Positions 33,284 to 42,500 of a stretch of 61,351 nt of DNA are shown here, piece after piece; the first letter of the stretch is position 1; every line of letters begins with the position of its first letter. The stretch is from assembly GCF_002233675.1 (NCBI RefSeq), contig NZ_NMUQ01000001.1:1583498-1644848 (forward strand). Direction: 5' to 3'. This stretch comes from Paenibacillus herberti. GTDB lineage: Bacteria; Bacillota; Bacilli; Paenibacillales; Paenibacillaceae. The notes under the pieces were generated by a model. That model saw only the letters and a program-made list of their open reading frames with translations. It searched no databases and was not told the origin of the DNA. The translations under genes and the position numbers were made by a program.

Positions 33284-34080
33284 GCCGAATTCCCTCCATC
33301 CTTCTCGTCCGCGCCCATCTCTTCCCACAGGGCGTCGAACACCGCTTGGAAAGCTGGATGTTTGCGCGCCTCGGTCGGAGGAAGAACTCGGAGCTCCTCC
33401 GGTACCTGCAGCTCTGTGCGGATATGGCCTGGATCGCGCCCGAGCACGAGCACTCGGTCGCTCATAGCGGCCGCCTCGGCCAGATCATGGGTGACGAGCA
33501 CCGCCGTTTTGCCCAGCTTGCGCAGCGTTGCCTGCACGAGATCCTCCAATTGCATCTTGATATGCATATCGAGCGCCGAGAATGGCTCATCCAGCAGAAG
33601 AACCTCTGGATTGGGCGCTAGCGTGCGTGCCAACGCCACACGCTGCCTCATACCGCCGGAAAGCTCGCCGGGGTATCGAGTTCCCGTGCCGGCCAGCCCA
33701 ACTTCCTCCAGCAATCGCTCCGCCGCCGCATGGGCCTGCGCCGTCGAAACGCCGCCTATCTGGAGCCCAAGAGCCGCGTTGTCCCGAATCGTGCGCCAAG
33801 GCAGCAAGCAATCTTGCTGCAGCATATATCCGACCTTTGCCGAAGGCTTCTCCACCGGCCGACCGCCCATCAGAATTTGCCCCGAGGCCGGCGGGAACAA
33901 CCCTGCCAGCAGGCTAAGCACCGTTGTTTTGCCACAGCCGCTCGGACCGACCAAGCTGATGAACTCGCCTCGGGCGACCATCAGGCTCATATCCTCTACT
34001 GCCAGCGAAGCACCCTGCCTGCCAACATAAACATGGGACACCGAGCGCAGCTCAAGCATTAATTTTTCATTCGCCGCCAT
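33280..34080 (-). CDS. ABC transporter ATP-binding protein (SsuB/TauB-like)
   Basis: Cytoplasmic ATPase of the importer, 266 residues. Walker A GPSGCGKTTVLSLLAGL, Q-loop YMLQQDCLLPWRTI, signature LSGGMRQRVALARTL, Walker B EVLLLDEPFSALD and the switch His in VLVTHDLAEA are all intact. Second gene of the operon, 54 bp after the binding-protein gene. Confidence 0.94.
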   Translation of the reverse strand: MAANEKLMLELRSVSHVYVGRQGASLAVEDMSLMVARGEFISLVGPSGCGKTTVLSLLAGLFPPASGQILMGGRPVEKPSAKVGYMLQQDCLLPWRTIRDNAALGLQIGGVSTAQAHAAAERLLEEVGLAGTGTRYPGELSGGMRQRVALARTLAPNPEVLLLDEPFSALDMHIKMQLEDLVQATLRKLGKTAVLVTHDLAEAAAMSDRVLVLGRDPGHIRTELQVPEELRVLPPTEARKHPAFQAVFDALWEEMGADEKDGGNSA

Positions 34081-34134
34081 TCCTCTCCTCCTCTCTATGG
34101 ACAGAAGGCTTTGGCGTTGTCCTCAGTATGCCAG

Positions 34135-35136
34135 TTAACGCTGAGCAGCCTTCTCAGCAAAGGAATTGTCGACCAGTACATCATGCTCTGTACGCTGCTT
34201 CAGTTCTCCGGCCGAAGACATCACATCGAGCAGATTGTTCCACTCCGTTCCGTCAATCGTCGGGTTGTCGGCGTAGGAGCCTTGTTTCTTGTAACGATCG
34301 ATCGAGCTGACGATAATCGTCTTATCGGTTTGCGGGAAGTACGATCCGACCGCATCCGCGATGTCCTCGGCGCTATGTTCCTTCACCCACAGCTGCGCTT
34401 TTTGCAGCGCATTGGTGAATTTCTGAACCGTATCCCTATTTTTGCTAATATAACTCTGCTTGCTCATGAACACGGTATATGGCAGATGGCCGCTCTCCAC
34501 GCCAAAAGAAGCGACAACCTTGCCCTTGCCTTCCTGTTCCATCATGGAAGCCTGAGGCTCGAACAGCTGCACATAATCGCCCGTACCGGAGGCGTAGGCT
34601 GCTGTAATATTGGCGAAATCGATGTTCTGGATCAATTTGAGATCCTTTTGCGGATCGATGCCTTTTTTCTTCAGCGTGAATTCGCCAGCCATCTGCGGCA
34701 TGCCGCCCTTTCTCTGCCCTAGGAAAGTCGAGCCCTTGAGGCTATTCCAATCCAGCTCCTTGCCGGAGCGTGACACGAGGAAAGTGCCGTCAGTCTGCGT
34801 CACCTGTGCAAAATTAATGACAGGATCCTCCGCGCCTTGCTGATACACATAGATGGATGTTTCAGACCCGACCAACGCCACATCGATTCCGCCGGAGAGC
34901 AGCGCTGTCATCGTTTTGTCGCCGCCAGCCGTCGTTTGCAGCTCTACATCAAGCCCTTCCGCCTTGAAAAAACCTTTGGAAAGAGCAACATACTGTGGAG
35001 CATAAAACAACGAACGAGTCACTTCGCCGATGCGTACTTTGACCGTTCCTTCGGTCTTTGCGCCGCAGCCGGACAGCATTGCCGACGCTGCCATCGCCGC
35101 CGCGAGCAGCAGACCGGTTATCGCCTTTCTTTTCAT
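34135..35136 (-). CDS. NMT1/THI5-like ABC transporter substrate-binding lipoprotein
   Basis: 333 residues. The signal peptide ends at lipobox MLSGC (Cys at 24), so it is anchored outside the membrane. The mature part matches the SsuA/THI5 fold: SLFYAPQYVALSKGFFKAEG, LLSGGIDVALVGSETSIYVY and TDGTFLVSRSGKELDW. Ligand unknown: THI5-like members bind pyrimidine precursors, SsuA-like members bind sulfonates. I found no TPP or SAM riboswitch upstream, which weakens a thiamine or sulfur assignment. First gene of the operon. Confidence 0.9.
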   Translation of the reverse strand: MKRKAITGLLLAAAMAASAMLSGCGAKTEGTVKVRIGEVTRSLFYAPQYVALSKGFFKAEGLDVELQTTAGGDKTMTALLSGGIDVALVGSETSIYVYQQGAEDPVINFAQVTQTDGTFLVSRSGKELDWNSLKGSTFLGQRKGGMPQMAGEFTLKKKGIDPQKDLKLIQNIDFANITAAYASGTGDYVQLFEPQASMMEQEGKGKVVASFGVESGHLPYTVFMSKQSYISKNRDTVQKFTNALQKAQLWVKEHSAEDIADAVGSYFPQTDKTIIVSSIDRYKKQGSYADNPTIDGTEWNNLLDVMSSAGELKQRTEHDVLVDNSFAEKAAQR

Positions 35137-35438
35137 GTCATGAATCCTCCCTTAGTCGCTTGCCATTCTGTGCTGTAGCCTATTCACGCCAGGAGGGGTT
35201 GGTGCATAACGTCTACCGGGGAACGCTGATCACGGGCGCAAAAAAAAGGACTGTCCCTAAAAGGCTCAAAATCGATTCGTAATTAAGCTGCCGTCTGCTG
35301 TGTCTACGATTTCTGGTACAATGCCTTATAACGAAAAGACGGGAAGAGACTGAGCCAAGCTCAGTCTCTTCCCGTCTTTATGTTAAAGTGTTCCTATCGC
35401 TTCGCTTCAACGAACGAAACTCACAGCGTCACGTCAAA
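35137..35438. other. Intergenic region with a strong terminator
   Basis: It holds the 5' flank of the ABC operon and the terminator at 35335-35379. I found no gene or riboswitch pattern in the rest. Confidence 0.6.
35335..35379. terminator. Very strong bidirectional terminator
   Basis: A perfect 20-bp stem (35335-35354 with 35360-35379) with a five-base loop. It has A-rich and T-rich ends, so it can work both ways; on the minus strand it ends the M32 carboxypeptidase gene. Confidence 0.85.
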
Positions 35439-36974
35439 CTACAGCTTGTAAATGTCGGTGTATTTGTCCCTCAGGTACTTGACCAAATGGGAAGAGTCCA
35501 GCGGCTTGCCCGTCGCGCCGAGAATGATCTCCTTCGGCGTGCGCAGCTTGCCGTATTGATGCACGCGCTGCGTCATCCACTCGCGAATCGGCGCCAGCTC
35601 GCCTTTTGCGACAAGCTCCCATGTCTGTGGCAACTCCCTTTCCATCGTATCGGAAAGCTGAGCCGCGTACATATTGCCTAGGGAGTAAGACGGGAAGTAG
35701 CCGAATAGTCCGGCGCTCCAGTGTACATCCTGCATAACGCCAACCGCATCGGTCGGCGGTGTCAGTCCGAGGTACTCGCGGTACTTCTCGTTCCAGATGG
35801 CTGGCAGATCCGCAGCTTTGGCTCCTTCGTTGAAAATCATTTTCTCGATCTCATAACGAATAATGATGTGCAGGTTGTACGTTAACTCATCCGCCTCGAT
35901 GCGGATCAGCGACGGCTGAACCGTATTCTGAGAGCGGTAGAAATCCTCAGCCGATATACGAAGCTGATCCGGGAAACGGCCCTGCAGCTCGCCGTAGTAA
36001 CGCTGCCAGAACGGACGGCTGCGACCGATCGTATTTTCCCAGAAGCGCGACTGCGACTCATGAATTCCCATCGAAGTACCGGAACAAAGCGACGTTCCAG
36101 CTAGCTCCGGGGATACGTTCTGCTCATACAGAGCATGGCCCGCCTCATGAATCGTGCCGAACAGTGCGCTTGTCAGATCATCTGCTAGATAACGCGTCGT
36201 AATACGAACATCTTTCAGGTTGATCGTAGTCTGGAATGGATGCGCGCTCTCATCGATGCGGCCCGCCTCGAAGTCGAATCCAAGCTGACCCAGCATGTAG
36301 CGGCTGAATTCCTTCTGTTTCTCCCTGTCAAAATGTCCTTCCAAGAAGCTGCGGCTTGGCTTATTTGGCGAAGCTGCAATCGCCGCTGCCAGTGGAACCA
36401 GCTCCCCACGCAACGAGCTGAAAATGCCGTCCAGCTCCGCCACTGTCATATCCGGCTCATATTCGTCTAGCAGCGTGTCGTAGCGGGTCTCTTTGGGTCC
36501 CCATAGATCAATGAACTGGTTCGTATATCCGATAACCCGGTCCAAATAACCCTGGAACGCTGCAAAATCATTGTTTTTACGCGCTTCTTCCCATGCAGAC
36601 TCCGATTGGGAGGTTAACACGACATACTCCTCGTACAACTTAGGCGGAATTTTGACGCTGCGGTCATAGTTTTTGCGCGACTCAAGCACGAGCTTGCGGT
36701 CGATCTCGCCTAGTTGGTTGAATGCTTCCTTTTCCTCCAACTGCTCCAACAGTTCACCGGCGAGAGGAGATGTCGCCAGTTGGAATGCCTCGGAAGACAG
36801 CATACCGACAGTCTCGGAGCGAACGTCCAGCCCTTTACGCGGTGCGCCGGTGCGCATATCCCAGCTCAGCAGGCTCACTGCTTCGTAATAACGGCGGATT
36901 TTGCGATCCAGCTCGCGGAAATCTGACAAAGCCTTATCGTATGTAGATGCGGTTCCGGCCATGAACTTCATCAT
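35439..36974 (-). CDS. M32-family metallocarboxypeptidase
   Basis: Cytoplasmic zinc carboxypeptidase (Taq type), 511 residues, the normal length. The zinc site is visible as GTIHEAGHALYEQN (HEXXH), with the downstream Glu in GIHESQSRFWEN; the DQLRISAEDFYRSQNTVQPS region is also typical. Several starts are possible: ATGs at 36974, 36971 and 36962 lie close together, and AAAGGATG favours the last. Single-gene unit. Confidence 0.93.
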   Translation of the reverse strand: MMKFMAGTASTYDKALSDFRELDRKIRRYYEAVSLLSWDMRTGAPRKGLDVRSETVGMLSSEAFQLATSPLAGELLEQLEEKEAFNQLGEIDRKLVLESRKNYDRSVKIPPKLYEEYVVLTSQSESAWEEARKNNDFAAFQGYLDRVIGYTNQFIDLWGPKETRYDTLLDEYEPDMTVAELDGIFSSLRGELVPLAAAIAASPNKPSRSFLEGHFDREKQKEFSRYMLGQLGFDFEAGRIDESAHPFQTTINLKDVRITTRYLADDLTSALFGTIHEAGHALYEQNVSPELAGTSLCSGTSMGIHESQSRFWENTIGRSRPFWQRYYGELQGRFPDQLRISAEDFYRSQNTVQPSLIRIEADELTYNLHIIIRYEIEKMIFNEGAKAADLPAIWNEKYREYLGLTPPTDAVGVMQDVHWSAGLFGYFPSYSLGNMYAAQLSDTMERELPQTWELVAKGELAPIREWMTQRVHQYGKLRTPKEIILGATGKPLDSSHLVKYLRDKYTDIYKL

Positions 36975-37092
36975 CCTTTCATCTTAAACAGGTATAGTCT
37001 ACACTTGAATCATAACGGGGGAACCTATTATAATCAACGATAACCCTTCGGGAGAGATTGGTTAAGTACCCCGGAGAGAGGAGGAATGTCGG

Positions 37093-37434
37093 ATGCGAAT
37101 CAGCTTCAGTCCAGATGCTGTGGAAAAGTTACGTCCTTATGTCGGGGATGGACAAGCTGTGCTCAAGCTGCTTTACGATACCGAAGGTTGCGGATGCGTC
37201 GTGAGTGGCGTGTCGGCGCTATATATCGTGAAGGAAGCCTTTGCAGGCGACGTGCTGGGCGAGGGAGACCCCTATCCCTTCTTTTATGAACAACGATACG
37301 AGGTGTTTTTCGAGCCAGAACTGCGAATCGGTTATAACAAAGATCGAGACGCGTTCACCTTGTCGAGCGACAGCCAGATTTACAACCATGACTTGCGGTT
37401 TTTCCCACACGCTCCACAGTTCCAAACGTCCTAA
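37093..37434 (+). CDS. HesB-like/iron-sulfur cluster biosynthesis family protein
   Basis: 113 residues, RBS GAGAGGAGG. The sequence (MRISFSPDAVEKLRPYVGDG at the start, then KLLYDTEGCGCVVSG) matches the HesB-like, single-domain family of Bacillales (YqkB type). It has the CGC pair but not the C-terminal CxC of true A-type carriers, so a direct role in cluster transfer is uncertain. It lies 18 bp upstream of the carbonic anhydrase gene, probably co-transcribed. Confidence 0.85.
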   Translation: MRISFSPDAVEKLRPYVGDGQAVLKLLYDTEGCGCVVSGVSALYIVKEAFAGDVLGEGDPYPFFYEQRYEVFFEPELRIGYNKDRDAFTLSSDSQIYNHDLRFFPHAPQFQTS

Positions 37435-37452
37435 GAAAGGTCGGGGTGCCAG

Positions 37453-38049
37453 ATGAGCAACATCAAGGAAATTTTATCCTATAACCAGCAGTTCGTTGAA
37501 GAGAAGAAATATGAGAAATACTTGACGGATCGCTTTCCTGACAAAAAAATGGTCATTCTGACCTGCATGGACACTCGGCTCACCGAGCTGTTGCCACGTG
37601 CGATGAATCTGCGTAACGGCGATGTCAAAGTACTCAAAAACGCCGGTGCGATCGTCACTCAGCCGTTTGGCAATATTATGCGTAGTATTCTCGTCGCGAC
37701 CTATGAGCTGCAAGCTGAAGAAGTGCTGATCATCGGCCACTACAACTGCGGCATGACGGGTATCGACCCCGAAGCAATGATTGGCAAAATGATCAGCCGC
37801 GGCGTACCCAAGTCGACGCTCCGCACGCTCAAACATTCCGGCGTTGACTTCCACCGCTGGTTGACCGGCTTTGACAATGTCCGCACAAGCGTTGAGAAAA
37901 GCGTCAACATCGTGCGCAATCATCCTCTGCTCCCGCCCGGCACGCCGGTGCATGGCTTGATCATTGATCCACAGACGGGCAAGCTTGATCTGGTCACTGA
38001 CGGTTATGATTTTTTGAAGGAGGAAGCTGCGGCTTCCCATGAAGAGTAA
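37453..38049 (+). CDS. Beta-class carbonic anhydrase
   Basis: Interconverts CO2 and bicarbonate. 198 residues. Zinc ligands are visible as Cys and Asp in CMDTRLTELLPRAM and His and Cys in IGHYNCGMTG; NAGAIV is the conserved strand between. The family resembles the YvdA/YtiB-type beta enzymes of Bacillus. A terminator follows at 38111. Confidence 0.93.
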   Translation: MSNIKEILSYNQQFVEEKKYEKYLTDRFPDKKMVILTCMDTRLTELLPRAMNLRNGDVKVLKNAGAIVTQPFGNIMRSILVATYELQAEEVLIIGHYNCGMTGIDPEAMIGKMISRGVPKSTLRTLKHSGVDFHRWLTGFDNVRTSVEKSVNIVRNHPLLPPGTPVHGLIIDPQTGKLDLVTDGYDFLKEEAAASHEE

Positions 38050-38110
38050 GTAATTAATAAGCTACAAACGACACGCTCCCTGCGTATGTTTTAATCTAAA
38101 TGGCTCATTC

Positions 38111-38156
38111 AAAAAGAGGACGTAACCAAGCGCAGACTTGGGAGTGTCCTCTTTTT
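38111..38156 (+). terminator. Terminator of the carbonic anhydrase unit
   Basis: An 11-bp stem (AAAAAGAGGAC with GTCCTCTTTTT) and a 24-base loop that can fold further; the T-run is part of the 3' arm. Confidence 0.75.
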
Positions 38157-38293
38157 GCGTTAACGGGAACCTACTATGAGCCTACTTCTTAAAAAACATC
38201 GCCATGTCATTAAATCCGTAAAGACTATTACTAGAAAAACGAATCGATTGGGTTCAAACCCTATTCCATTCAAATCCAGAGGAGAAAACCGCC

Positions 38294-38333
38294 CCGATGA
38301 TCCTGCAAATCGCAGGATTATTCGGACGTTTTT
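38294..38333 (+). terminator. Orphan plus-strand hairpin with T-run
   Basis: ATCCTGC / GCAGGAT with a five-base loop, extended by CCGA / TCGG, then ACG and a run of Ts. Reads as a rho-independent terminator for an unrecognised short transcript. Confidence 0.55.
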
Positions 38334-38376
38334 CATTTACCTATATAGGTACCTAAGTAGTCATGCGTGAGAAACA

Positions 38377-38407
38377 GAAAAAAAACCGCTCTATTCTTTC
38401 GAGCGGT
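38377..38407 (-). terminator. Terminator of asnB
   Basis: ACCGCTC / GAGCGGT hairpin followed by eight Ts on the minus strand. Confidence 0.8.
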
Positions 38408-38443
38408 TGTGTGCTAAATTGAGCCGTCGCTTCCCAGCAACTG

Positions 38444-40300
38444 TTAAAAAGGATTGGAGCGCGTAATATACATTTGATGCCAAATGATAAAGATTAGCAA
38501 CGTCCACAATTTACGACTTGCATCGTACTTTCCTTCCCGATGGTCTTCCAGCATGCGGAGCGCATTATTACGGTCAATCCAAGGCACATTCGTGGCAGAG
38601 TGGATCAGCCCCTTCGCCCAAGGGTACCATTCTTTCCGCAGCCAAACTCGGATCGGAACCGGGAAACCTAGCTTTCTGCGGGTCTGCACATCTGGAGGGA
38701 CAAATTCCTTCATAGCTTCACGAAGGACCAGTTTTGTTGATTGTTTAGAAATTTTATACCTCGTTGGTATCTTCGACGCGAATTCAAATACCTTCGTATC
38801 CAGAAAAGGAACTCGCAATTCCAAGGAATGAGCCATCGACATCTTGTCCGCTTTCATCAATATGTTTCCCCGCAGCCAGGTATGGATGTCGATGTACTGC
38901 ATTTTTGTGACATCATCGTATCCAACAGCTTGTTCATAAAGAGGAAGCGTGATGTCTTGAGCCGGAAGATAGCCGTGGGACACGTTTTTGGGCAATACAA
39001 ACGTCTTTTCTTGATCCAGGAAAATTTTGGCGTTCCCGAAATAACGCTCTTGCAGGGACTGGCTTCCGCGTGAGAGGAACCCCTTCCCTTTCATTCCTTC
39101 AGGCATCAGATCGGAAAAATGGCCCGCCAGCTTGCGCATACCTTTTGGCATGGATGTAATCCACTGCAGCGACATCGGCTCCCGGTAAATATTGTATCCT
39201 CCAAAAAATTCATCGGCTCCTTCACCGGAAAAGACGACTTTAACCGATTGACTCGCCAAACGCGAAACGAAATAAATGCCGGCAGCCGATGGATCGGCAA
39301 CGGGTTCGTCCATATGCCAAATCATATTCGGAAGTTCATCCAGATAGGTTCCGGCATTAATTGAAATCTCTTGATGGTCCGTGCCCAAATAAGCAGCGGT
39401 ACGCGCCGACAACTCCAACTCGCTGTAACCCGGTTCATCAAAACCGACCGAAAAAGTTTGGGTCGGCTCCAAACGCTGCAGCATGCCCACCAGGCTGCTG
39501 GAATCAACACCTCCGGACAAAAATGCGCCTCTTGGCACGTCGCTGTTCCGATGTTTGCTTACAGAGTCCAGCAGCACCGACCTCGCCTCCTCTGCCAAAT
39601 CCGAGAAAGAGCGGGATTCGTCAAAGTTAAATGTTGGCGTATAGTAGGCATCCATCTTCATCATACCGTTTCGAATCGTCATGGTATGGCCGGCCATCAG
39701 TTTATGAATGCCCTTGAACATTGTCGCTGGCTCGGGTACGTACTGGAACGTCAAGTAGTGATAAAAAGACTGCCCGTCCACTTCCCGCTCTATCATAGAT
39801 GAGGCAAGCAGCGATTTAACTTCGGATGAAATCATATAACCTGCGGACGTTTCACAATAATAGACGGGCTTGATACCGAATGGGTCACGGGCAGCAAATA
39901 ACAGGTCCTGATTTTTATCCCAAATGACAAAACCGAACATCCCACGCAAATAAGTCACGCATTGCTCACCGGTTTCTTCGTAAAGCCGAAGGATAACCTC
40001 TGTATCGCATTGGGTATGAAATCGATGACCTTTCTCTTGCAACCATTCACGCAGCTCCACATAATTATAAATTTCTCCGTTAAAGACAAGCCAAACTCCA
40101 CTTTCATTACTGCCTAACGGCTGAGCTCCATGCTCCAGATCTAATATGCTCAGACGACGAAAGCCAAGTCCGATATGACCATCAACATGTTGGCCAGCCT
40201 CATCCGGTCCACGATGCGCGATAATATCTGTCATAACTTGGATTTGCTCGGGGTGAACCGGTATTCCGTTCCGATTATAAACGGCTACAATTCCACACAT
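38444..40300 (-). CDS. asnB: Asparagine synthetase (glutamine-hydrolysing)
   Basis: Makes asparagine from aspartate, ATP and glutamine. 618 residues. The N-terminal glutaminase starts MCGIVAVYNRNG with the catalytic Cys2. The synthetase domain has the PP-loop GAFLSGGVDSSSLVGML and VVFSGEGADEFFGGYNIY. Bacillus has several such enzymes (AsnB, AsnH, AsnO); the sequence does not tell me which is the true orthologue, and a sporulation role as for AsnO is possible. Single-gene unit between two terminators. Confidence 0.93.
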   Translation of the reverse strand: MCGIVAVYNRNGIPVHPEQIQVMTDIIAHRGPDEAGQHVDGHIGLGFRRLSILDLEHGAQPLGSNESGVWLVFNGEIYNYVELREWLQEKGHRFHTQCDTEVILRLYEETGEQCVTYLRGMFGFVIWDKNQDLLFAARDPFGIKPVYYCETSAGYMISSEVKSLLASSMIEREVDGQSFYHYLTFQYVPEPATMFKGIHKLMAGHTMTIRNGMMKMDAYYTPTFNFDESRSFSDLAEEARSVLLDSVSKHRNSDVPRGAFLSGGVDSSSLVGMLQRLEPTQTFSVGFDEPGYSELELSARTAAYLGTDHQEISINAGTYLDELPNMIWHMDEPVADPSAAGIYFVSRLASQSVKVVFSGEGADEFFGGYNIYREPMSLQWITSMPKGMRKLAGHFSDLMPEGMKGKGFLSRGSQSLQERYFGNAKIFLDQEKTFVLPKNVSHGYLPAQDITLPLYEQAVGYDDVTKMQYIDIHTWLRGNILMKADKMSMAHSLELRVPFLDTKVFEFASKIPTRYKISKQSTKLVLREAMKEFVPPDVQTRRKLGFPVPIRVWLRKEWYPWAKGLIHSATNVPWIDRNNALRMLEDHREGKYDASRKLWTLLIFIIWHQMYITRSNPF

Positions 40301-40365
40301 ACTTGCCTATCCTCCTCAAAACGACTCGCTTCTCCAATTTTAAGCGTATTCGCAACGCACAGATG

Positions 40366-40395
40366 AAAAGGAGCTCCGATTCAGGAGCTCCTTTT
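40366..40395. terminator. Bidirectional terminator between asnB and the stalk-domain gene
   Basis: A perfect 12-bp stem (AAAAGGAGCTCC with GGAGCTCCTTTT) and a six-base loop; it can end the stalk-domain gene on the minus strand. Confidence 0.8.
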
Positions 40396-40431
40396 CGTTT
40401 AAAAAACTATACGGATGCTTTCCTGTATTCC

Positions 40432-41124
40432 TTACTTCAGTTTAGCCACGCTAACAGCGACCTGTTCCATTTGGCTTTGGCTCAGGGAACCGTCAGCTGA
40501 GCTGATCGTCACATACCGATCGTCCAAATCGAAACCGAGCATTTCCTCTTTCGTAAACCACTTCGCACTAACGCCGTTGGACAGCTTAACCTTCTTGAAT
40601 TCTAATTCATAGGTATAATCTCGCGGCGACACATACACTTTCATATGTTTAAAGATCAAACCGACTCCATCGTCCCCATCTCCCACTTTAACGTAGCTGT
40701 CATTGGGAACCATTTTCTGTGGAGCATAAGCCGTCTCAAAGGATTTAAAACCGGCGTAACGCTCTTTAATGGCCTTGATTTGTTCTTTACTGTATTGGAC
40801 CGTTGTCAATTTATTATCTACCGGGTTAGTGCTTTTTTGTTCCGTTTCCATCCGAATTTGCTGGCTAGCGGCATCAAATTCTACATTGATTCCAGCCAGG
40901 TTGGAGATAGCACGCACCGGCAAATACGTTGTATTTTGGTAAGTGATCGGCGCCAGCTTTTTGCCGGAGCTATCTGTTATGGATCCATCAGCTCCGTTTA
41001 CGTTAAAGGTAATGCCGTGATTCAGAAAAGCGTTAATCTTTTCCATTTTTGTTCCAGCATATACACCGACGGCTCCTGAAAAAGTCATTCCCAATACGAT
41101 GACGGACAAAAGTGTTTTTTTCAC
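40432..41124 (-). CDS. Exported copper-amine-oxidase-like stalk domain protein
   Basis: 230 residues with a signal peptide (about 1-23, cleavage near VYAG). Residues about 30-95 form the stalk-domain (Cu_amine_oxidN1) module common in Paenibacillus, with ITYQNTTYLPVRAISNLAGI as core. The C-terminal part (about 110-230) is unrecognised. Such modules are thought to mediate surface attachment; no enzyme domain is present. It follows the PD40-type lipoprotein gene by 30 bp on the same strand. Confidence 0.8.
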   Translation of the reverse strand: MKKTLLSVIVLGMTFSGAVGVYAGTKMEKINAFLNHGITFNVNGADGSITDSSGKKLAPITYQNTTYLPVRAISNLAGINVEFDAASQQIRMETEQKSTNPVDNKLTTVQYSKEQIKAIKERYAGFKSFETAYAPQKMVPNDSYVKVGDGDDGVGLIFKHMKVYVSPRDYTYELEFKKVKLSNGVSAKWFTKEEMLGFDLDDRYVTISSADGSLSQSQMEQVAVSVAKLK

Positions 41125-41154
41125 TATGAATTTCTCCTTTATTTCTGAACAACA

Positions 41155-42327
41155 TCATTTTTTGAAATCTAAAATATACGTAACGAGTAGCTTCTCTTCA
41201 TCGTTCACGGTAATGCCCAGTCTGGTGCCAGAAGGGTTCCAGCTCAGCGGGTATACCGGTTCATACGATAACCCTAGCGGCCATACCTTGCCGGAAACCG
41301 TATCAAAGATATAAACGCCATTCATGCCTCTCTTATCCGCGGTATAGACCGAAAAGGCCAACTTGGACGAATCGGGGGACCAGGTCGGATAGGACAGCAC
41401 ACTGCCCTTACCGATTTCCAAGCCTTGTACACGGCCATCCGTATCGTAGATTAGCAAACGCGAGTCCCTCTGCCCGCTGGTTCTGGAGGTAGAGACGGCA
41501 ATCCGCCCCTTGTCAGGCGACAGGTTCAATGTGGAGACTTCCTCTGCAAGCAACGTTGGCCGGGATTGTGTGGGGGTGAAGCTTTTCAACCGTTCTTTGT
41601 CATCAATGTAATAAATCTTCCCGTTGCCCGCAGCAAATTCCATTAAGATACTTACGTCAGGATCGTCCAGCTTGATCTTCTTCAGGGTACCGTCCACGGA
41701 AATGTTCCATATCTCGCCCCGGTCCTTCGTCGAGCCGGCGGCAAGAACATAGGAGTCATTATTGAGCCAGTCGCCTACTTGCAAATAATTGTCGACCGCG
41801 ACATCATGCCGCTCCCCTGTAGCCGTATTTTTAATTTGATTCACGGCCCTATATTTGTTCTTCCAGGTCTGAATGAAGCTGTATTTCCCATCCGGCGATA
41901 GGATAGATTTGATGTAGTCTCCCTTGTCCGATCCTGTCGGTTCCTTGATGGTAAGTCGTTCACCCGTCTCAAGATCAAATCGGAACGGGTGATGCCCATA
42001 TTGCGCTTCCTCCGTCGCGGTGGCTTGTTTCTCCACCGTGGTGACTTGGATTTCCATTTCATGGTCTGAGAGCCATCTCTCGATATTTGCACCATCCACC
42101 TGGTGTATACGCTGCACAGCAACTCCCTGCCTAGCAGGCGGTTTACTGTCTTTGACTACAGTCAGTTCACGTTTCCCTCCTCCCCACATGGAGCTGGATT
42201 GACCCGTTGTATCCGGTGTGCTGCGTACCGGTGTAATGCCCTTCTGCTCTTCGTCACAGCCGAATAAAATGCCGAATGACAGCAAGGTCACGGCAATCAG
42301 ACCGGCGATGTATTTCCCTTTGTTCAT
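41155..42327 (-). CDS. TolB-like beta-propeller (PD40) lipoprotein
   Basis: 390 residues. The signal peptide ends at lipobox ILFGC. The mature part consists of repeats of the PD40/TolB kind (SPDGKYSFIQTW, LSPDKGRIAVSTS, YPTWSPDSSKLAFSVYTADK, LSWNPSGTRLGITV). I start at the ATG at 42327, which has AGGAGGTCC in front and begins a clean signal peptide; the frame is open to 42504. It lies just downstream of the two-component genes and probably acts outside the cell with them, but no function is known. Confidence 0.85.
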   Translation of the reverse strand: MNKGKYIAGLIAVTLLSFGILFGCDEEQKGITPVRSTPDTTGQSSSMWGGGKRELTVVKDSKPPARQGVAVQRIHQVDGANIERWLSDHEMEIQVTTVEKQATATEEAQYGHHPFRFDLETGERLTIKEPTGSDKGDYIKSILSPDGKYSFIQTWKNKYRAVNQIKNTATGERHDVAVDNYLQVGDWLNNDSYVLAAGSTKDRGEIWNISVDGTLKKIKLDDPDVSILMEFAAGNGKIYYIDDKERLKSFTPTQSRPTLLAEEVSTLNLSPDKGRIAVSTSRTSGQRDSRLLIYDTDGRVQGLEIGKGSVLSYPTWSPDSSKLAFSVYTADKRGMNGVYIFDTVSGKVWPLGLSYEPVYPLSWNPSGTRLGITVNDEEKLLVTYILDFKK

Positions 42328-42500
42328 CAAGGACCTCCTGCAAAAAAATAATCTGAATAGGCCGCTTGATCCCGATTGAAGCTCCACATGGCCTTTACTA
42401 TAGATAAACACTATTGCACAAATATATCCAAATTGTAACGAAAATGTAAACAATGTAGCGTCTGACATTTTCAGAGTCATGGCAAAAAGCCCGGATGAAC

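Larger units (their letters stand above)
38050..38443. other. Intergenic region with three hairpins
   Basis: It contains the carbonic anhydrase terminator (38111-38156), the asnB terminator (38377-38407), and between them a third hairpin (38294-38325) with a T-run (38328-38333), which looks like a plus-strand terminator without an obvious gene. A 64-codon open frame (38176-38370) has no RBS and crosses that hairpin; I do not call it. Confidence 0.5.

Noticed and set aside
35137-35330. Possible riboswitch upstream of the NMT1/THI5-like binding protein
   Set aside because: No TPP, SAM or other conserved core (for example CTGAGA, ACCTGAT) could be found.
38248-38264. tRNA T-arm-like GGGTTCAAACCC sequence
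   Set aside because: No acceptor, D or anticodon arms can be drawn around it.
38176-38370. 64-codon plus-strand ORF
   Set aside because: No RBS, crosses a hairpin-T-run, and composition is not protein-like.
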